Below are positions 32,736-45,369 of a stretch of DNA of 64,000 bases, piece after piece. The first letter of the stretch is position 1. Each line of letters begins with the position of its first letter. The notes beneath the pieces are model-generated. The model did no database searches, had not been told where the DNA came from, and saw nothing but the letters and a program-made list of their open reading frames with translations. A program made the translations under genes and the position numbers. Source of the DNA: Ceraceosorus guamensis (Eukaryota; Basidiomycota; Exobasidiomycetes; Ceraceosorales; Ceraceosoraceae); NCBI RefSeq assembly GCF_003144195.1, contig NW_020289997.1, forward strand, positions 62,001 to 126,000, read 5' to 3'.

Positions 32736-35700
32736 ATGGACGTGAGTCTCAGAGCGCACGACGAGGTTTGTGTGCCTCGACTAGACGCTTACAGCCATCT
32801 TGTCACTCTCGCCATGGTAGGCCCAATACGTCGAGCGTCTGCACGCGCTGCTTCAGCAGTCGAACGTGCCAGACACCAACCAACTCCGAGAGGTAAGCAT
32901 CCGGCCGCACATTCCTTTGAATGGCCGCCCAGCAGGATCCCGATGCTAAAAGCAATTTCTGTGTCCTTCGCGCAGGCTACCGAGGGAATCAAAGCTGCGT
33001 CCACACAGCAGCAATTCGTGCCCGCGCTCTTCGAAATCCTAGCATCCAGCCCAGACCTTGCCGTCCGTCAGCTCGCCGCTGTCGAGATGCGCAAGCGCAT
33101 CCACAAAAAGCCAGAAACAGCGTGGGTCAAGCAAGCTGTCGACGTGAGGACTGGTATCAAGGCGCGCTTGTTGGATCTGTTGCCAAAGGAGGAGAGGTGA
33201 GTCCAATTGTGCAAGCTCCACACTTCAATCTTGCACAAAGTAATCACTCACGCAGCGACTCCTTATTTGGCTGCTGCCAACAGCACCCTGGTCCGGAATG
33301 CGATTTCACGTGTTGTGTCCGAGATTGCCAACAGAGAACTCATCGCTGGTACTTGGCCTGAGCTTCTCCCATTCCTCTTCGCGGCGGCAGACAGTCCTAA
33401 CGCAACGCATCGTCAAATTGCGATCTTTGTCTTCTATACGGTGCTCGAGACACTCGTTGATGGTGGAGAAAAGTTGGAGGCCTACCTGCCCCAAATCCTT
33501 GCAGTATTTGCCAAAAGTCTTCAGGATCCCGAGAGTATCGAGGTCCGCATCACCACAGTCCGGTGAGCCAAAATTGAACCGCTTATCGACAACACGACCA
33601 GATCCTGACAGTCATACGCATTAATACGCACTTCCCCCCTTAGCGCCTTGGGCAAAGTAGCACAAAATCTTGAGGATGACTCGGAGGCGGATCTTGCGCA
33701 AGTGCAAGCCGCCATTCCTCAGATGGTTCGCGTGCTGCACGACTCCTTGGAGCAGTCCCACACAGATGGTGTCAAGCAATGCCTAGACGTCTTCGAATCT
33801 TTGTGTATGCTGGAAGACTCTGTGCTCGCCAATGCTATCCCCGACCTCATCGAATTCTTCTTGAATAACGGCGCCAACACCACCCTCGAAGAGGAGCTTA
33901 GAATAATGTGCTTCAACTCGCTCATCTGGGCTTGTCAGTACAAGCAAAACGTCATCAAGAACCAAAAGCTGGCAAAGCCCATCATTGAGCGCCTAATGAC
34001 TGTCGCTGTCGAGGATGAAGGCGACGACTACGATGAGGACACACCTAGCCGTCTCGCCCTGCGCGTTATCGATGGCCTGTCGACGTCCCTCCCGCCCGCT
34101 CAAGTATTCCCGCCTCTGCACGAGCAGATGCAAGCATATATGGGACACGCCGATGGCAATCACAGAAAAGCTGCGCTCATGGCATTCGGCGTTGCTGTAG
34201 AGGGCTGCTCAGAATACATCCGGCCCCATATCGATCAACTTTGGCCTTTCATCGAAGCCGGCTTGCGCGATCCCGAGGTGGTGGTCAGGAAAGCTGCTTG
34301 CGTCGCAATCGGCTGCCTTTGCGAGAGCTTGGATGACGAGTGCGCCAAGCGACACGCAGTGCTACTGCCTATGATCATGGAGCTGATCAATCACGAGGAG
34401 ACCCAGCGATCTGCATGCACTGCTCTCGATTCTCTGCTTGAAGTCATGGGCGAGGACATCAGCCAGTACCTGCCTGCCATCATGGAGCGACTGGCAGGTC
34501 TGCTCGAGTCTGCACCTATCCCCGTCAAGTCGACAGTCACTGGCGCTATCGGGTCTGCTGCGCACGCTTCCAAGGAGGGCTTCTTGCCATACTTCCCTCA
34601 GACACTTCAACGTATGCTGCCCCACCTGCTCCTCACCGAGGAAGGTGATCAAATGGATCTGAGAGGTATCACCACCGACGCTATCGGCACCTTCGCGGAG
34701 GCTGTTGGCAAAGAAGCCTTTAGGCCGTACTTCCAGGACCTCATGAACCACAACTTCGAGAGCATGAAGCTCGAGAACCCCAGGCTTCGCGAATGTGCTT
34801 TCATCTTCTTCGCCGTCATGGCCCGTGTGTTTGGCGAGGAGTTTGGTCCCTTCCTGCCTCACGTCGCGCCCTTGCTTCTTGGCTCTTTCAAGCAGAGCGA
34901 GCACGATGCAGTGCCAGGTGCCTCTGGGGATGGCATCATCAGTGGCGCTGGCGTCGGTACTAACGCCTCTGGCGAATACACCACTGAAGACGATGGCGAC
35001 GAAGAATTCATCGATCTCGACGACCTCAATGACGCTTTTGCAAACGTGAACAGCGCCATTGCGGTCGAGAAAGAAGTTGCAGCAGACTCTATCGGCGAAA
35101 TTTTCACGCACACCAAGCACGCTTTCCTTCCCTATCTCCAAGAGAGCGTGGAACAACTCGGTCATTTGCTTGAACACTTCTACCAAGGCATCCGAAAGAG
35201 CGCCGTGGCGGCATTATTCGCTTGCATCAACACTCTCAACGAGATGTCGAACCCCTCAACATGGCAGCCAGGTCTTACTGTGGTGAGTTTCAGAGGGATG
35301 CGCTAAATCGCTCGGCCGCGCTGATTTCGCGCGTGTGGCTGCCTACAGCAAGTACCTCTCAACAGCGACGTGCAAAATCTCGTCAACACTGTGATTCCTG
35401 CATTGCTGGATGCTTGGAACGACGAAGATGATAGGTGAGTGATGATCCTCCATGCAGCCGAAGTTGTGGCATGAATGCGAGCCAATGAAGGGCTACAACA
35501 ATGATGATAAACATTATCTCAGCTCACTACGACGGTTGCACGCACACGATGCGGTCGCGCCGAGTGAACACAAAATTCTTACCCACTTTTCCTGAGAGAT
35601 GTCGCGGGGAATGGGAGGTCTCGATCAAGTGGTGCTTTCGATCCAAGTACTAGCACTGACGATTATCTTGTGCATACCTGCAGAACAACTGCCATCGAGT

Positions 35701-36835
35701 TCTGCCAATCATTGGCGGAATGTTTGAACAAGAACGGTCCAGCTATCATCAGTCGTGAGTGCAGCGCGTGAAGGACACTTTCACTGTCAGGTCTAACCCG
35801 ACTCTTTGGTTTTTGCCGATTCTTAAGAGCACGCGGACCGCGTCTGCAACTTTGCTGCCGAGATCCTCGACCAGAAGAGCTTGGCGCAAATAGACAACGA
35901 TCCTTCAGAAGATGAGGCAGGCGCAGAAGACATTTCGGAGTACGAGTCCGTTCTCATCGGCGCAGCAATGGATCTCGTGGGCGCCATGTCCCACGTCTTT
36001 GCTCAAGACTTCCTGGACCCTCTGAGAGCCCTGCTGCCTAAGGTCACAAAGTACTACGTGAGTCGAGCATTGCGATGAGCAGCGCTTCTTGAACCCAAAT
36101 CTGACAACGGTGTGGTGTGCTCAGTCACCCTCGCGCTCTACAACTGATCGTGGAGCTGCGGTTGCTTCTCTCGGCGAGATCATCATTGGTATGAAGGGCG
36201 CCATCACACCACTCACCGGTGACATTCTTACTACATTGTCAAGGGCTTTGCAAGACGAAGAACCTGCCGTACGATCAAACGCTGCGTTCGCATCGGGTGT
36301 GCTCATTGAGCACTCCGAGCAAGACCTCAGTGAACATTTCGGAGCGCTTTTGAATGCTATCCGGCCTATGTTTGAGGTGCCTGCTGGAACCGAGAAAACG
36401 GGTGAGTACGACTAGTCGCTTGCAGTCAAGACCTTCCTCACGCTGACTGTAATCTCTCCCCCGTTTCTGAGCTCAGACATCCTCAACGCGCGAGACAACG
36501 CCTGCGGTTGCTTGTCCAGGATGATCACTCGCAAGCCCGATGCTGTGCCCTTAGATCAGGCTCTGCCTATCTTGTTCTCGTCCATGCCTCTCAAGGAGGA
36601 CATGGCAGAATGGACGCCAGTTTTCAAGATGCTCATCACTCTGCTACAAGCCAACGACCCGATCGCCATGCAGCACATCGACACGATTCTCGGCCTCTTT
36701 GCTCACACTCTCGGCGACGCGAGCGAGCCGCTCGACCCGCAATTGAGAGGCACGGTCGTCGCCTTCGTCAGCTCCTTGAATGCCTCTGTGCCAGACAAGG
36801 TCGCTGCTGCCGGTTTGACGCAATTCCTCGTCTAA
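32736..36835 (+). CDS. KAP123: Importin-beta family karyopherin, Kap123 / importin-4 type
   Basis: HEAT-repeat nuclear import receptor; Kap123 imports ribosomal proteins and histones H3/H4 and binds Ran-GTP at its N-terminus. Ten exons: 32736-32741, 32821-32892, 32976-33196, 33284-33562, 33644-35282, 35349-35434, 35684-35754, 35828-36057, 36125-36401, 36477-36835; 1079 residues, near the family's usual 1050-1110. The importin N-terminal signature appears as ATEGIKAASTQQQFVPALFE and LAVRQLAAVEMRKRIHK. Kap123-type HEAT repeats follow (LRIMCFNSLIWACQYKQNVI, DPEVVVRKAACVAIGCLCES, PRLRECAFIFFAVMARVFGE). An acidic loop (TTEDDGDEEFIDLDDLNDAF) in the middle is typical. The first exon is only 6 nt (Met-Asp), and intron 6 is 249 nt against 60-120 nt for the rest. 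Cytoplasm/nuclear pore shuttling protein. Confidence 0.93.
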
Positions 36836-37515
36836 AGCGCCCTTCACCTGCCTCTAATTCTTCGCTGTTACCGTGGCCCTCCCTCTCTTTGTCTTCGCAT
36901 ACACCCACCACAAAATGAAATTGCTTTCACGACTTTTGTCGCTCGACCCCACCCTGCCCGAATTGTAATTGGGCACGTAGTTCGACCTTGCCTGGAACGC
37001 TAAAGCACTCAACTTGTGAGCGCCTTTGAAAAAGATTCTGAGCTGCGCCTCTTCAGATGAAGCCAGAGTAGGCCTGATTCCTCTGGCAAAAGCGTAGGCT
37101 TGCGGGTCTGTGAGGCCCAAAGTGCGATCACTCACGCCGACAAGATCGCATTGCCAACGGCCAAGAGAACGACGAAGTGTGATCATACTTTCACATCTGT
37201 CTTCTCATTCCTGGTATCGAGGTTTAGGGGGAGGGGGAAAGCCTGAGATTCGTTTTGAAAATGCAAATCGCAGAGCAGGAGCGGTAAGGAAAGAGGCCTG
37301 AGTCGCGTAAGATGTCGTTAGGTGGCTTGAGAGAGGTACGGGGGAAGTTCACACGATACATGCCAAGTGCAGATGCAAGAGGGGCAGTGACGAGCGAAGC
37401 AAGCGGGCTTTAGGCTCTACAAGCAAAGCAGAAACGACACAAGGCTGCATAGACGTACAACCTCCCTGGCAACCATCAGCAACTCGACTCATCTTGAAAC
37501 CCTGTCGTAGCGTGC
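36836..37515. other. Convergent 3' region
   Basis: 680 nt between the stops of the importin (+) and RRM-protein (-) genes. A pyrimidine-rich strip follows the importin stop. No gene seen. Confidence 0.5.
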
Positions 37516-40447
37516 TCAGGGTGCCAAAGGGACGTTCACGTCGTCCGCGTCGTCCGCGTTCGCCACAGCACCAGCGACAGATGAGAGGTCCAACGTGGCG
37601 CCATCTGCTGGCTGTGCAGCAGCAGCGCTCTGTGCTGCTGCAATTTTCGCGGCTACCTCCGCTGCTGCCGCTGCCGCCGCAGCGGTCGCATCCTCTGCGC
37701 TCGTGGCAGCATTTGGTGACATGGATCCGCTACCCTTTCTGTTCTGCAGCGACTGGCTGACACTGCGCGGTGGATTGCCGCAACGATCTTTGCCGTATGC
37801 AATGCGAACGTCGCTGTAGTCTGCATGATTCTTCATTGCCTCGATGGCCTTGATGGCGTTCTGGATGTTGCAGAAGTTGACAAAGGCGCAATTCTTCTCC
37901 CGAAGGCTGTTGACCAGCTCGATGTCTCCATACTCTCCAAAGTCTTTTCGCAGCTTCTCCGCCGTGAGCATGTCCGGATTCTCGATGTTGCCAACGTAGA
38001 CATTGCGACTGCCTCCTGCCTGCACGGCCATTGCAATCGCAGGGCTCAAGGGTCCAGAGTGCTTGCCCCAGCCAATCTTGAGTCGTCTGTTGTGGATCAT
38101 GATACCGGAGAAAGACGCGAGATGGTAGAAAGCCAGAGCTGCATTCGCGTCGACGAATGTCACGAAAGCTATATGCTTCTCTGGGATAAATCTGACATTC
38201 TGCAGGATGCCGCCTCGGATATGGTTGCAAATTTCTTCTGTGGTTGTATCAGGGTGGATATTCCCGAGATAGACCGTTCGATTGCCCATCTGTGAGAGTG
38301 CCGAAGGGGCAGGTCCACCAGAGCCGCTCGGTGAACGGCCGAGAGCATCTGGATCTCCGCCTTGCGCTCCAGCGAGACCACTAGGGAAGCCGAGCCCAGC
38401 AGGAGCACTGGCAGGGCCGAGCGCAGCGAAACCAGGCACGTTGAAGCCGCCAGTGGCTGGAGTGAATGCTGTCGGGTAGCCGAGCGACGCTGCGGCTGCC
38501 ATGCCCATCGCTGCGGCTTGACTATTGTGCGCTTGATTCTGCTGCTGACTGCGAGGCACGTATGCGCACCTGTCTTTGCCATAATTGACTCGTTTGTCTG
38601 CCCAAGCCGGTTCTGTTGGGAGAGTCGAGACCACTTTGATTGCAGTCGTGATGCTCAAGAAGTGGACAAAGCCTATATTCTTGTCGCGCACGATTTTGAC
38701 CTGATCGATGGGACCGAATCGAGCAAGATCGTCTCGCAAAGACTGCTCCGTGACACTTTCCTCCAGCTGACCCAAATACACATTGCGCGTGGCCTGATTG
38801 GCTTGCACAGCCATGGCAACATTGGTAGGGCACGGTGAAGGTTTGCCCCACCCAATCTTGAGCTCTTGATTGTGCAAAGACATCTTTTTGACCGATGCGT
38901 CGGCGTGGAAAGCTGCAGCTGTGCCTCCATCTAGAAACGAGATGAATGCGCAATTCTTTTCTGGCAGCACGCGCACATTCTCGATGGGTCCAAACTTGAC
39001 TTGATTGAGCAATTCGTCGACTGAAGCTTCTGCTGGAAGATTCCCGACGTATACCGTCCGTCCAGTCGCATTGCCCTGCGGTGGGACCGGAGGCACATCA
39101 GAACACATCAGTGTGAGCAGGGTTTCAATCCTTTGTGTCCGATAGCGTAGACTGGCAACTCACCTGAGGGGGCGCGGATAGCAAGCCCGGCATGAATGCA
39201 CTCAAGCCCATGGGACTTGCTCCAAATGCGGCAGGCGAGAAGTTGGGGTAAATCGCACTCATACCACTAAGACCGCTCAATGGGGTCTGACCACTACCTT
39301 GCTGGTGTTGCTGCTGCTGCTGTTCGTGAGTAAGGTTGACCATGTATGGCACCGATTGAGGACCAGGGCTAAGCGGGCTGAAGCCAGCATTCGCCCCAGT
39401 GGCTCCGATCATTGCGTTGTTGTTGTGTATCTGAAGAGGTGGTGGTGCGTACGGGTTTGCATGAGCACTATGATGCACGAATGGTGAGGTAGAAGCAGGC
39501 ATGCCACCGATCTGACCGCCTGTGGAGGTGCCCATGATCCCGCTCGAGAAGGATCTCTGTCCGCCGGTTTGACTCTGCTGTTGGGCGAGACCACCGTACA
39601 GGTTGGCACTCGACAGATTGGGTGACGGATCCTGGACTGGTATTGCGGGCGCCAAAGCGCTTTGAGAGAGTGAGGTAGGCCTGCCGGTACTGCCGTACGA
39701 GTGCTGGGCTGGGGCAGAGGCGGGCAAGCTGAAAGGGAAAGGTGGTATGTTTCCTTCCGACACAAATCGAGCTTTCTTGCTGATACCATCTGCTGCGAGA
39801 GATGGGGGTAGAGCTCCACCACTCTGCTCGATGGCCGCATCTAAAGCGCCGATGGACCCAGTACCGTTCGAGTTGCCATTACCTCCATGCAGCGAAGGCG
39901 TGCCTTCGTAAGACTGGGAGCTCGTGCGCTTCATCATCTTGACGAGATGAGGATTGGAAGCGAAGAGTGTAGATCGTGATTGTACGATTGGCACAGAGCC
40001 AGGTTGAGGATCGAGATAAGTAGCTTCCAGGGCGCTGACGAAGTCCGTAAATGTCGGATCGCGCGGAGGCTTCGCTGAAGCTTTCAGGTGGACAGACCTA
40101 GATAGGTTGCTGTTCGTGACCAGAAAATTTCCTTTTGCCTGGGCACTTGCTGCCCGAAGGATGGCTGCGAGTCGGAGGCCAGCTGCTTGAGCTGAGCAGG
40201 TGCTCGACGAGGAATTTGATCGTTCGCTGCGAAAACTTGGCGCGGAGTTGGAGCTGGCCGAGTCAATTGAGTCGACGTCAGTGTCCGAAGTCGCAGTCGA
40301 GTCTCGGCTCGGGCTGAGAGTAACTGAAGGCGTGTCCAGATCACCAATGATCAGACTTTGTGGCGATAGATCGTCGAAGTCAGGGCCATTGAGAGTGTTG
40401 ATCACGTTGTCAGTGATGTGGGCGTGCGATGCGATCGTCGTAGACAT
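37516..40447 (-). CDS. Four-RRM RNA-binding protein of the Nrd1/Mrn1 type
   Basis: Cytoplasmic mRNA-binding regulator; fission yeast Nrd1 represses sexual differentiation, and budding yeast Mrn1 has the same architecture. Exons (complement): 39164-40447 and 37516-39075; 947 residues. The N-terminal 428 residues are Ser/Gly/Gln-rich and disordered, including SQSYEGTPSLH. Four RRMs lie in the second exon: about 434-505 (RTVYVGNLP, NCAFISFLD), 525-599 (RNVYLGQLE, IGFVHFLS, YGKDRCAYVPR), 694-766 (RTVYLGNIH, IAFVTFVDANAALAF) and 785-859 (RNVYVGNIE, NCAFVNFCNIQNAIKAI, YGKDRCGNPPR). The paired GKDRC motifs and the LKIGWGK strings after RRM1 and RRM3 are hallmarks of this family. An Ala-rich stretch precedes the C-terminus. 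The ATG at 40447 is preferred over upstream in-frame near-cognate codons. Confidence 0.92.
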
Positions 40448-41050
40448 GGCGAGCGAGATTGGTGCAATGGTGGTCAGTTTGCAATGCAGTGTCAATGTCA
40501 GGACCAAGACGAAGACGCGCGATCCGGTTTCGATTGGCGCGTAGGGATGGCGTGAGATAGAGGCGCAAGTGAACAGCGGACAATAGCGAGAGAGATCCGT
40601 CCAAGCGATTCGTGCGTAGTCGGGTAGGACCGGGATAGGGAGCGAGGAAGCGATTCAGTCGTATGCAGCGGCCAAGGGTCAGATACGTTGTTTGGCGACG
40701 TGAAGATGGCAATGGTACGTCGATGCAATCAAGATCGCCCGCGCACAGGCGCGCACGAGATTGACGAGGTGAGCCGACCAAGACCGGCGACCAGATCCGT
40801 CACACGACGGGCGAAAGCGCGAGCAGGAGGAGGATGAGGAGGTGTCGAAGCGATGCGATGCGGCAGTCGAATGGCGCAGGCCGAAGTAGGCCAAGTCGAT
40901 GAGGATTGACCAGCCAGAGCGGTCGAAGGTTGGGACGGGAACGAGCGCGAGTGCGATGGGGATAACAGGTAGGGGCGGGAGAGTGAGATGGTAGCGTCAG
41001 AGATGCGGCAGACCGATACAACAGAACCTGAGGAAATCGGCTCCGGGACA
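40448..41050. other. Long leader / upstream region of the RRM gene
   Basis: On the minus strand this stretch is rich in C and T (TCTCCCGCCCCTACC-like runs) and poor in open frames, as expected of a long 5' leader of a regulated gene. No separate gene seen. Confidence 0.4.
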
Positions 41051-42060
41051 AAGCATTGGAGGCAGCGCCCCTTTATGACTGCGAATCACGGTCCCCAGGA
41101 CGATGCTATGAAAAGGCACAGTCTTCGCAATGGCGCCCTTCTCCTTAGACAACTGTGCTAGCTTACGGCCTGCGCCAGGACCCGCACAGCTCATATATGG
41201 GCGCCAAAACCCAAGGTCTGCCCGCCTTCAATCAACCATGGTGCCTCGGCGTCAACGGCGGAACACGCCGCCGATGCTGAGATGAGCTTGCCCGTCGCGC
41301 CAGCGCCATTGGCGTCGACGTGACGAAGGCGCCTCGCACGCTCAAATGCATCGAGCAAGCCCTTAGCTGGGCGACACAGCGCCCAGCATATGGGCTTGGC
41401 TCCAATTTGTAGGGAGCAGACCCATCATCGCGTAACCCTTGGGGTCGAGGCAAGAGGCTTCTGCTCTGCGGCTCGGCATCAGGGCACTTGCCGCCCGCGA
41501 AGACATAGGGCGGCTTGACCTTGCGTCGCGAAGCCGGGTAAAGGCGCGCCACAAACGACTAGTCAAGCCTCCTTCTTGCGTGGTCTCTAGCTATCACCGC
41601 CGACCCTAGGTTGCGCTAACAATGGAAGTGGTCACTCACATGGGCAAGGCGTAGAAATCTCGGTCGCCTTCTGGTAGGCTTTGAGGACCACGCTATGCTG
41701 GGCGCCAAGGGGGCGCGAGTTGTGGGTAGCCGACCTGCACGCGACTGCGTGAAGAGCTCGGTCCTGCCGCCAAGCTACCTGTAGAATACGAAGGCTGAGA
41801 CCGACACCGAGCTTGAGAGCTACCGGAGTTTCAACCAGAGGAACAGAACAGACGGGGTCCCCAGGGCGAGGAAGCAGCAGTCGTCAAAAGGGGGCTCGCC
41901 CGCGATTGCCAGGCTGACGAAGCTAGATGGACAGCAATCGCCGGTCGCGTCTCAAGCGTGTGTTCAATGGTGAGTGTCGTGAGGGCGTGAAAAAAGCGAA
42001 GGTCGTCGCAAGGCTGTGTCGCCGACCAGAATGTAGGTTACGCAAGTCGAAAGCAGCGAG
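41051..42060. other. GC-rich block of unknown origin, no intact gene
   Basis: About 1 kb differs from its surroundings: it lacks the dispersed ATTCACGATT words, is GC-rich, and holds several medium-length frames on both strands that are each interrupted. It could be an old, decayed mobile element or a former gene. I cannot name a family and see no terminal repeats. Confidence 0.25.
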
Positions 42061-43247
42061 CCGAAGTGGTTGAAAGTGCCAACCGATATCTCAACTGAGT
42101 GCGCCGGGCTGGATCGAAGTGAAAGCTGCAGGACGAACGGCAATCAGAGAAGTGGTGGGAGAGAGTGAGCTCAAAGTCGGTACAGTGCGAGGCTCGGCGT
42201 GGAAGCCGGGTGCGGGCACTGGGCTCGGTCGAACTCCATGCAGATGAACGCGTTCTGCAGACTCACTCGAGGCAAAGCAGCAGCTGGTACTTGGCCGCTT
42301 GATCGAAGTCAGCAGCAGCGAGTAAGAGCTAGATGAATGGCCACGCTCCAAGCGAGAATGAAGATTTTGGACCAAATGTGGGGGAGAAGACAAATGAGGT
42401 TTTAGCTGCGATGCGTGAGCATTGCGCGAGATAGCCACTGTGACCGACAGTCTTGCTGTTCCTATGCCACAGCTGCAAGCTGCACCAACATAAAGCAGCA
42501 CAGGCAGCAGCAGCAACAGCTAGCCTGCGTTTGTAAAGCGTCTCAGAAGATCAGAACGCCTGAAGAGCAGGCAGGCAAATGGGCGCGGAGCTGCAAGCTC
42601 ACTCATATTCGGGCGTGCCTAAAGCGGCATACTCATCTTCTCCAGTATAGCAGCGCATGCAGCAGCAGCAGCATACAGCACTCCGCGGTAGGAACACACG
42701 CAAGCACCTTCTCCGCGCGGCTTTCTGCGTGGATTATCGCGCGGCGGTACTGCGCGACTGTTTCAGCGCGGCGCGGCAATGATGAATTAAAGTCGCGCGT
42801 TCTCGAGATTGCAAAGCATTAAGCGCTGTGCAGCATAATGGTTCTCTCGCTGGCCATTGCTTTGCGCCGTTAGCGCCCTTATACACAAGCACATCCGGCC
42901 CTCATGTGCAGCTGCATGCGTGCATGTTTGCCAGCAAGCGGCCGCGCACCAGCCAGCTAAGCGCCCCAAGAACCGCACCGGTACACAACAGCATGTGCCA
43001 TCCAGGACGGTTGTTCGCAAAATAAGGCGGCGTCGAGGGTCGATTTTAGCAGCCCAGCTCTCACCACAGGGCTGCCTCGTCTACCTTTGCGTGCTGCATG
43101 ACATGTGGATGTGTGGCGATAAAGGTTTGCGTCGCTTCCGCGAGCGCATCGACCTACCAGCGTGACCAGGGATACCGTCGTCGCCGGCCGTGGGTGTCAG
43201 GCGTGCCGCTTGACTTCGACCCGTCTATGCTCCTTGAAGGTCAGATA

Positions 43248-43281
43248 TACATACCATATATGTATATATATAATATATATA
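43248..43281. repeat. AT-rich palindromic tract
   Basis: Nearly pure alternating A/T (ATATATGTATATATATAATA core) in a GC-rich neighbourhood, including self-complementary stretches. Possible DNA-unwinding or hairpin element; function unknown. Confidence 0.7.
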
Positions 43282-45349
43282 GGTAGTCTGATGCGTGGGT
43301 AGCTGTCGCTGCTGGCAGCTATAGAAAGCTCAAGCACGCGAATCACGAATGCTGTATCTCGGTGTCGCAGCTGCGTCGCTGCGGCTGCGCCCTCGACGTG
43401 CATGAAAAACCTGCCTGATCCGCGCGCCTTGGTGCATGTGAAGGCTTCAATTTGCGAAGGCATTTCGCGCCGTTGAGTTAGACTGATCTGGAACCGAGCA
43501 GATTGATTGCTGATCGAGCTACACTCACAAGAGAAGGCCTGGTGTCCCCTATACCATTGATCTTATTCAAGATTCTGACTCGCAGCAGCTGATGAAGCGG
43601 CAGCAACAAACTATCAAGACGCTCAATGTGAATGCACGCATATCAGCCATGAGTCGGACGACCGGCACTTAAGGACGTATATTATCAGTTCAGCCACTCG
43701 CCCACGTCCACAAAGCACACTGGATCAATCTTGCATGGCCGTTGAGTCACGATTGTCGACCACTGCCTGCATCACACGGCATCGCATTCAAGATTGGTCG
43801 TGCGACGCTCGTGCGTGGCTGTTCCGGGTCCTTGACAAACGAAGTCAGAAGCAGCTGCAACGGAGCGGAGCGGAGAAGGAATCAAAAGGCTTCGCTGTGC
43901 CGTCGATCCGTGCACTAGCGTGGCGCACTCTTGACTTGCGTTTGACGGTCGACAGTTGCCTGGCAGCTGCAGATGAGCGACAAGAGCGAGAGAGCAAGGA
44001 GCCGCGGACGCCGAAGAAGCCGCATACCGTGTGTGTGTATTCGTGATTATAGCCGCGTGAGTATAGTAGTCTCTGCTGCATGCACGCATGCTCTCCGGGC
44101 TGTCCGGGCATGCATCACGATGCAGTGATAGGCTGCGCACACTGCAAAGCGTTGCTTTGTACGAGTGTCTAGCTGCTCACGACTGTGCATGGATTGGCAA
44201 CCCAGCACAACAGCAACAGCGGAGCCCTCATGTTCAGACTCCGCCAAGATACGCATTCAGGGCTGGCTGCATGCCCCACCAGGTTGTGCTGCTTGTTCCG
44301 CCTCAATTCACTCCACATCATGTACAAAGTACCGCGGCAGCCGCTGGCACAGCGCTATCTGACCTAATTACTGTAGGTACTCTGACTAGAGCTGCCTCGT
44401 ATAGCGTCGACGCATCTGCTCATCAGCAGATCTGAGACAAGGATGAGCAGCCGCATTGGCAGCTCCCCATGCACAACGTGCGTGGCCGCCGTGTCTTTGA
44501 AGATGCGCCGCTGGTGAGCGGCCAGCAAGGGCAACAAACAGACATCAGCTGTAGCTAAGTAGACACACCTTCTAGTCTCCAGGTCGAGCAATCATCATTA
44601 TTACTCTTGACTCACACTGTATCGTTGGTCCGCTGTTCCCGGCATTACTTGCGCGTTCTCATGCCCTGGCTTGCATATATGCGGTGGACCTCGAGCGAAG
44701 GGCCGATGGGTGCCTGCTGCTGTGCTGCATATGCACATCGTGTTGACCACGCAGGCAAACGTACTCGTTCCAGCCACCATCTTTCGTGAGAGGCTTTGGA
44801 GTCGCGGACGCGACGGCATCGTCGCCACAAGTGCTGTGGCGTTGTGACAGCCAGGCATCGCGTAACAAAGTATCGGGGGCGTGAATCGCTGTGTGGAGAT
44901 TGTCGAGCAGCTGCAGTACCTTGCTGGGTCGTGCTCATGGGACGTTGCTGATGCGCGAACAGCAACCATCGTGCAACTTTCACACCGTGTCGCGGGCATA
45001 TACGTGAATTACGCACGTTGACCTGAAGTCAGAGCTAACGCGTAGGCAAAGCGCGCGCGCAACCTAACAAGTCTGGACTTCACAGAGCGTCCTGGCAGAA
45101 CCTTGCAATCCATTAGGGTAAGAAAGAGGCCTCGGGCGTCTCGACGTGACAGCTGAGACGCATGTGATGACTTCACCATAGGTACGATCTATCGAGCATA
45201 GCAGACATGCTGTGTTTCACGTATGCTTGGATGGATGGATGCAAGACTGGTCGCGGGAGCGACGTGATCTCTTCGAGATGTCGAACAGCCCCACACTCAC
45301 GACTGATGCGGTCGCTAGCGTATGAGATACGGCTCCTGGGCAGCTCCGT

Positions 45350-45369
45350 GCATGCATGCATGCATGCGT
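45350..45369. repeat. (GCAT)n microsatellite
   Basis: Four or more tandem self-complementary GCAT/CATG units. Confidence 0.8.

Noticed and set aside
34362-35186. 274-codon open frame on the strand opposite the importin exon
   Set aside because: It mirrors the strongly biased codons of the importin HEAT repeats; the sense strand is clearly a conserved protein and this frame resembles none.
42661-42672. CAG run as a coding polyglutamine exon
   Set aside because: Flanking frames are short and no splice-consistent protein includes it.
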